Assembly (NCBI GenBank): GCA_031292035.1
Contig: JARLHX010000009.1
Location: 1 to 64,000, forward strand
From: Negativicutes bacterium
Lineage (GTDB): Bacteria > Bacillota_C > Negativicutes > Sporomusales_B > JARLHX01
Direction: 5' to 3'
Length of the DNA stretch: 64,000 nucleotides
The notes beneath the pieces are model-generated. The model was not told the origin of the DNA. It made no database searches and saw only the letters and a program-made list of their open reading frames with translations. Shown in pieces: positions 60,201 through 64,000 of this stretch. A program made the position numbers and the translations under genes. Every line of letters starts with the position of its first letter. Position 1 is the first letter of the stretch.

Positions 60201-61041
60201 ATCAGGTGTTCTTTATCTATGCGCCACACCGATCGGCAATCTGGAGGATATGACCTACCGGGCGGTGAGAATTCTCGGCGAGGTGCCAGTCATTGCCGCC
60301 GAAGATACAAGGCATACCAGGAATCTGTTGAATCATTTTGCCATTCGCACCCCGCTTATTAGCTACCATGAACACAACAAGGCCCAGCGCGGCCCTGAAC
60401 TGATCAACCGACTGCTGGCTGGTGAGGATATAGCGGTGGTCAGTGACGCCGGTTTGCCAGGCATTTCGGACCCAGGCTCCGATCTGGTGAAGCTGGCGGT
60501 CGAGGCGGGAATCACTGTGTCGCCGCTGCCGGGACCCAACGCGGCTCTGGCGGGTGTTGTTTGCTCAGGGCTCGATACCCGGATGTTCCTTTTCGCCGGA
60601 TTTTTACCAAAGACTACGAAAAAACGCCGGGAATTGCTCCGCGAATTGGCGGCTGTACCATATACCTTGGTGATCTACGAAACACCGCATCGCCTGATTG
60701 ATACACTGGGTGAACTAGTGGCGGCCTGTGGCGACCGACCGGCTGTGGCTGGCCGGGAACTGACCAAAAAGTTCGAAGAGTTTTGCCGCGGCACTCTCGA
60801 CAGCCTAAAAGGTCATTTCGAGTGTACCGCACCCCGGGGAGAGTTTACCCTAATTGTGGCCGGAAACAAGGAATCGGGCCTGCCCCAAGCACCAGCTGAA
60901 CTGCCGGACCCGATCCAGGCCGTATCGGCTCTTGTCGCGACCGGTGTCGCAAAAAAAGAAGCCATCCGGATGGTGGCTACCCAGCAAGGACGGTCACGCC
61001 GCGAGGTTTATCAGGCGGTTCTTGGTCAGGAAAAAGGATAA
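60190..61041 (+). CDS. rsmI: 16S rRNA (cytidine1402-2'-O)-methyltransferase
   Basis: A 283-residue tetrapyrrole-methylase-fold enzyme. It begins GVLYLCATPIGNLEDMTYRAVRIL, then AEDTRHTRNLLNHF and SDAGLPGISDPG, the RsmI signatures. ATG 60190 overlaps the previous gene by 11 nt; a far upstream in-frame start is inside it. Confidence 0.95.
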   Translation: MSDKSGVLYLCATPIGNLEDMTYRAVRILGEVPVIAAEDTRHTRNLLNHFAIRTPLISYHEHNKAQRGPELINRLLAGEDIAVVSDAGLPGISDPGSDLVKLAVEAGITVSPLPGPNAALAGVVCSGLDTRMFLFAGFLPKTTKKRRELLRELAAVPYTLVIYETPHRLIDTLGELVAACGDRPAVAGRELTKKFEEFCRGTLDSLKGHFECTAPRGEFTLIVAGNKESGLPQAPAELPDPIQAVSALVATGVAKKEAIRMVATQQGRSRREVYQAVLGQEKG

Positions 61042-61069
61042 AAAAAAAGAGGGGTTACCCTCTTTTAGA
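61040..61069. terminator. Bidirectional terminator between rsmI and abrB
   Basis: AAAAGAGGG / CCCTCTTTT with a very short loop, T-runs on both strands; the abrB stop codon touches it. Confidence 0.85.
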
Positions 61070-61313
61070 CAGCGCGTTGTCCCATACTGGTGAGACATTC
61101 CTTACAGACGTTTTTCCCCTTGAAATTGGTTACGTCATCTGCGTTGCCGCAAAACACGCAAGCAGGCTCATATTTTCGCAGAATGATGCGATCACTGTCG
61201 ACATAGATTTCGAGTGCGTCCTTTTCCTCAATATCAAGGGTGCGCCGAAGCTCGATGGGTATGACTACCCTGCCTAATTCGTCCACTTTGCGAACAATGC
61301 CGGTTGATTTCAT
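61065..61313 (-). CDS. abrB: AbrB-family transition-state regulator
   Basis: An 82-residue protein. Its DNA-binding half, MKSTGIVRKVDELGRVVIP then ELRRTLDI, is almost that of B. subtilis AbrB, and it occupies the same position between rsmI and metG. The C-terminal half has CVFC and CKEC pairs, a probable zinc knuckle. GAAAGGAAG precedes the ATG. A Spo0A-box-like site overlaps its transcription start, as in Bacillus. Paralogue at 314. Confidence 0.92.
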   Translation of the reverse strand: MKSTGIVRKVDELGRVVIPIELRRTLDIEEKDALEIYVDSDRIILRKYEPACVFCGNADDVTNFKGKNVCKECLTSMGQRAV

Positions 61314-61375
61314 AAAAAACTACTTCCTTTCAAAATTAGTCAACAGAAACTGGTGACCGCTTTGTTTCAACGGCT

Positions 61376-61384
61376 TTCGACAAA
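61376..61384 (-). promoter_or_regulatory. Spo0A-box-like site at the abrB promoter
   Basis: TTCGACAAA (complement TTTGTCGAA, exact 0A-box consensus) lies 8-16 nt downstream of the predicted abrB start site (about 61392), a position that would block transcription, as Spo0A does at B. subtilis abrB. Confidence 0.6.
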
Positions 61385-61398
61385 AACCGCCTACCTAA

Positions 61399-61427
61399 AT
61401 AATACCAATTATTACAAAGCTTGTCAA
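61399..61427 (-). promoter_or_regulatory. abrB: abrB sigma-A promoter
   Basis: On the minus strand TTGACA (61427-61422), 17 nt, TATTAT (61404-61399). Confidence 0.75.
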
Positions 61428-61475
61428 CCTTATTTTCAAAATTATTTTTAAAAACATTCCGGTGACAAAAGATGA

Positions 61476-61504
61476 TTGACAACGCCAAAACCCTTCTCTA
61501 TAAT
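61476..61504 (+). promoter_or_regulatory. metG: metG sigma-A promoter
   Basis: Perfect consensus TTGACA (61476-61481), 17 nt, TATAAT (61499-61504). The leader to metG is only about 40 nt, too short for a T-box. Confidence 0.9.
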
Positions 61505-61550
61505 TGAAAAAACGCGCGGTAAGGGCGCTGGCGATATAAGGAGGACTTAT

Positions 61551-63476
61551 ATGACTAACAAGACATTCTATATCACGACCCCTATCTATTACCCGAGCGA
61601 CAATCTACATATCGGCCACGCTTACTGCACTACGGTTGCCGATTCCATTGCCCGCTATAAGCGAATGGCAGGGTATGACGTTCTTTTTCTGACCGGCTCG
61701 GATGAGCATGGCCAAAAAATCCAGCGCAAAGCATTGGAAAATGGAGTTTCACCCAAAGAGTATGTCGATAAGATTGTCGCATCTTTCAAACATTTGTGGG
61801 AAAAACTCGGGATTTCCCATGACGATTTCATTCGGACCACCGAGAGCCGCCATTACGAAGTGGTGCAAAGTATTTTTCAAAAGATCTACGATCAGGGCGA
61901 TATTTATAAGGCCTCGTATGAAGGCTGGTATTGCACCCCCTGTGAAACGTTCTGGATGGAGCGCCAGCTTACTGACGGCAATTGTCCCGATTGCGGCCGC
62001 CCGGTTGAACTCTTGCAGGAGGAAAGCTATTTTTTCCGGATGTCGAAATATCAAAATCAGATTTTGGACTATATCGAGGAAAATCCTGATTTTATTCAGC
62101 CCATTTCCCGTCGCAACGAAATGATCAATTTTATCAAAGGCGGACTGGAAGATTTGTGTGTGTCCCGCACCACCTTCGACTGGGGCATTCCGGTGCCTTT
62201 TGACACAAAACATGTTGTCTACGTCTGGTTTGATGCCTTGACCAATTATATTACTGCGGCCGGGTATCTCCACGACCGGGCCAAATTCAGCAAATACTGG
62301 CCGGCAGACATTCACCTTGTCGGCAAGGAAATTGTTCGCTTCCACTCGATTATCTGGCCGATTATCCTGATGGCGCTGGGGGTGGAGCTGCCCAAGAAGA
62401 TTTACGGTCACGGCTGGCTGGTGGTCGAGGGTGACAAAATGTCCAAATCCAAGGGCAATGTCATTGATCCGCTGGCGCTCATCGACGAATTCGGCGCCGA
62501 CGCCATCCGCTATTTTTTACTGCGGGAAATCATGCTCGGCAACGACGGTAACTTCTCCCGCGATGCGCTGATCAACAGGATCAACGCCGACCTGGCCAAT
62601 GATCTGGGCAATTTGCTGCACCGGACACTGAATATGATCAATCGGTTTAACGGCGGGGTAATCGCGGCCCCAGGCAGTAAAGAAGAGATCGATGCTGGAT
62701 TTATTCAACTGGCGGAACAGACCGCCGCTGAATACGAGCGAGCCATGGAGCGGCTGGATATCAATGCCGCCCTGAAAGAAGTCTGGGCCCTGATCAGCCG
62801 GGCCAACAAGTATATCGACGAAACCGGCCCCTGGGCGCTGGCCAAGGACCCGGCTAAAAAGAGCCGCTTGGACACGGTGCTCTATAACCTGGCAGAGGTG
62901 CTGCGGATTGTAGCGATACTGATTTCGCCGTTTATGCCGAATACTACCCCCCGTATCTGGCAACAGCTGGGTATCGGCAGCGATCCTGCCGGTATGCGCC
63001 TGGCTGATGCAAAACACTGGGGACTGCTGCCGGCAGGGATTACGGTCGCCAAGCCTGAGCCCATCTTCCCGCGGATTGAAGTGCGCGAGGAGCCGGAGGT
63101 CGTTGAATCTAAACCGGAGAAAAGGCCTGTCGCCGTTCCCCCCCAGCCGCCGACGACAGAAATCGGTATCGAGGATTTTGCCAAAATGGATCTGCGGGTG
63201 GCAAAAGTGCTGGCAGCCGAAAAGGTCGAGGGCACGGAAAAGCTTCTCAAATTGACGGTCGATCTTGGCAACGAACAGCGTACCATCGTATCCGGTATTG
63301 CCAAACACTATGCGCCCGACGATTTAGTCGGACGGGAAATCGTGATGATTGTCAATCTAAAGCCAGCTAAGATCCGTGGCATTGAATCGCGCGGCATGGT
63401 GCTGGCCGCCTCGTTGGACGATAAACTTGCGCTGGTGACGGCGGAGGGAATGCCGCCAGGCAGCAAGGTAAAATAA
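61551..63476 (+). CDS. metG: Methionyl-tRNA synthetase
   Basis: A 641-residue class I synthetase. HIGH motif appears as HIGHAY (near 20), a zinc-binding pair CTPC and CPDC (about 125-150), and KMSKS at 296-300. An anticodon domain follows. The C-terminal 110 residues are a TRBP111/EMAP-type tRNA-binding domain (MDLRVAKVLAAEKV), which promotes dimerisation. ATG 61551 has AAGGAGGAC; an in-frame start at 61476 lies within the promoter. Confidence 0.96.
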   Translation: MTNKTFYITTPIYYPSDNLHIGHAYCTTVADSIARYKRMAGYDVLFLTGSDEHGQKIQRKALENGVSPKEYVDKIVASFKHLWEKLGISHDDFIRTTESRHYEVVQSIFQKIYDQGDIYKASYEGWYCTPCETFWMERQLTDGNCPDCGRPVELLQEESYFFRMSKYQNQILDYIEENPDFIQPISRRNEMINFIKGGLEDLCVSRTTFDWGIPVPFDTKHVVYVWFDALTNYITAAGYLHDRAKFSKYWPADIHLVGKEIVRFHSIIWPIILMALGVELPKKIYGHGWLVVEGDKMSKSKGNVIDPLALIDEFGADAIRYFLLREIMLGNDGNFSRDALINRINADLANDLGNLLHRTLNMINRFNGGVIAAPGSKEEIDAGFIQLAEQTAAEYERAMERLDINAALKEVWALISRANKYIDETGPWALAKDPAKKSRLDTVLYNLAEVLRIVAILISPFMPNTTPRIWQQLGIGSDPAGMRLADAKHWGLLPAGITVAKPEPIFPRIEVREEPEVVESKPEKRPVAVPPQPPTTEIGIEDFAKMDLRVAKVLAAEKVEGTEKLLKLTVDLGNEQRTIVSGIAKHYAPDDLVGREIVMIVNLKPAKIRGIESRGMVLAASLDDKLALVTAEGMPPGSKVK

Positions 63477-63482
63477 GAAGAT

Positions 63483-63511
63483 AGGGGCTGGTCAAAGACC
63501 GGCCCCTATTG
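63483..63511 (+). terminator. Probable terminator after metG
   Basis: AGGGGCTGGTC / GACCGGCCCCT stem with one mismatch; the T-run is weak. Confidence 0.55.
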
Positions 63512-63593
63512 CATAGAACAAGGCATGCCTTAGGAACGAAAACGGACGCTGTCTGTGTTTTTCGCGCCGCGTGTGATAGGGGAGGTGGAATTT

Positions 63594-64000
63594 ATGACTG
63601 GAATTGGCGAAAATTTTACCGTCAGCTGTGACAAGTCCAGGTTGTCGCTGGAGAAAACTGCCCAGCTGCTGGCGCAAAGTCACTGGGCATTCGACCGTCC
63701 GCGAGAGAAGATTGCGGCCTCGATCGCCAATTCGCTTTGCTATGGTGTCTACGATCATGACGAACAAATCGGCTTTGCCCGGGTTATTACCGACTTCGCC
63801 ACCACTTACTGGCTGTGTGACGTGATTGTTGCACCGCAGTACCGGGGGCGTGGGCTGGGAGAGCGGTTGGTACGCTATATTGTTGGGTCGGCAGAACTCA
63901 AGGATTTGACAGGGGTGCTCAAAACCAAAGACGCTCATGGACTCTATGAAAAATTCGGCTTTCAACGAGAACCGGAACGGATGATGCGCAAGGATCCTCC
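63594..64000 (+). CDS. GNAT-family acetyltransferase, cut by window end
   Basis: At least 135 codons, open to the last base. The acetyl-CoA motif is QYRGRGLGERLV (about 84-95), followed by ELKDLTGVLKTKDAHGLYEKFGF, typical of the GNAT fold with a C-terminal YEKFGF. GGAGGTGG precedes the ATG. Family members acetylate amines; no substrate can be assigned. The protein is probably nearly complete. Confidence 0.82.
   Translation, partial: MTGIGENFTVSCDKSRLSLEKTAQLLAQSHWAFDRPREKIAASIANSLCYGVYDHDEQIGFARVITDFATTYWLCDVIVAPQYRGRGLGERLVRYIVGSAELKDLTGVLKTKDAHGLYEKFGFQREPERMMRKDP

Noticed and set aside
61505..61550. T-box or other riboswitch before metG
   Set aside because: The leader from the consensus promoter to the start codon is about 40 nt, too short for a T-box or S-box.

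Overview
The window looks like chromosome from a diderm, probably endospore-forming Firmicute (Negativicutes, Sporomusaceae-like). This is inference. It carries Firmicute-style regulators and the Bacillus-like gene order speA-type decarboxylase/tmk/yaaR/holB/ricT/trmN6-like/rsmI/abrB/metG. It also carries two outer-membrane secretins and a fold-III ornithine/lysine decarboxylase, the enzyme type Negativicutes use to make peptidoglycan diamines. No rRNA, tRNA, CRISPR, phage, insertion sequence or defence island was found.

Region 1 (1-17.3 kb) is a hexuronate/2-keto-3-deoxygluconate (KDG) catabolic island. It holds the tail of a UxaA-type dehydratase, an AbrB paralogue, a PAS histidine kinase, a DeoR regulator, kduI, a KDG permease, a YhcH-family protein, KDPG aldolase, KDG kinase, LacI- and IclR-type regulators, a TRAP transporter (DctP plus fused DctQM), a zinc alcohol dehydrogenase, kduD, an exported tandem double cupin and an inositol-monophosphatase-like enzyme. 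Together they import uronates, isomerise and reduce them to KDG, phosphorylate KDG and split it to pyruvate and glyceraldehyde 3-phosphate. Palindromic operator candidates precede the aldolase and the IclR gene.

Region 2 (17.3-19.7 kb) has small unknown genes and a very long hairpin. Region 3 (19.7-31.9 kb) is a type IVa pilus locus: secretin and PilP-like protein transcribed leftward; pilB, pilT, pilC, two near-identical pilins, pilD, pilM, pilN and pilO rightward; then three minor-pilin genes leftward, one with a beta-helix-like repeat domain.

Region 4 (32-43.7 kb) is mixed housekeeping and accessory: RidA, a GntR regulator, a 36-residue ORF transcript, a TetR-controlled ABC-2 exporter operon, an NRDE protein, an RMD1-like protein, a flavodiiron protein, a diamine-forming decarboxylase and an isoprenylcysteine-methyltransferase-like membrane protein.

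Region 5 (43.7-54.9 kb) is a Tad/Flp pilus cluster: cpaB, cpaC, receiver-ParA cpaE, tadB, a DegS-like kinase, two flp pilins, tadE, a TadG-like repeat protein, tadA, tadC and a DUF192 protein. Four promoters here share one architecture that I do not recognise from any described regulon: RAGAC boxes 22-25 nt apart, the last starting 37-38 nt upstream of a TACAAT/TAGAAT -10 element. With the orphan kinase and the receiver-ParA fusion this is the most interesting candidate system in the window.

Region 6 (54.9-64 kb) is the conserved tmk-to-metG housekeeping block, ending in a GNAT gene cut by the window edge. Spo0A-box-like sequences lie at the abrB promoter, at the kinase at 780 and at two other promoters.
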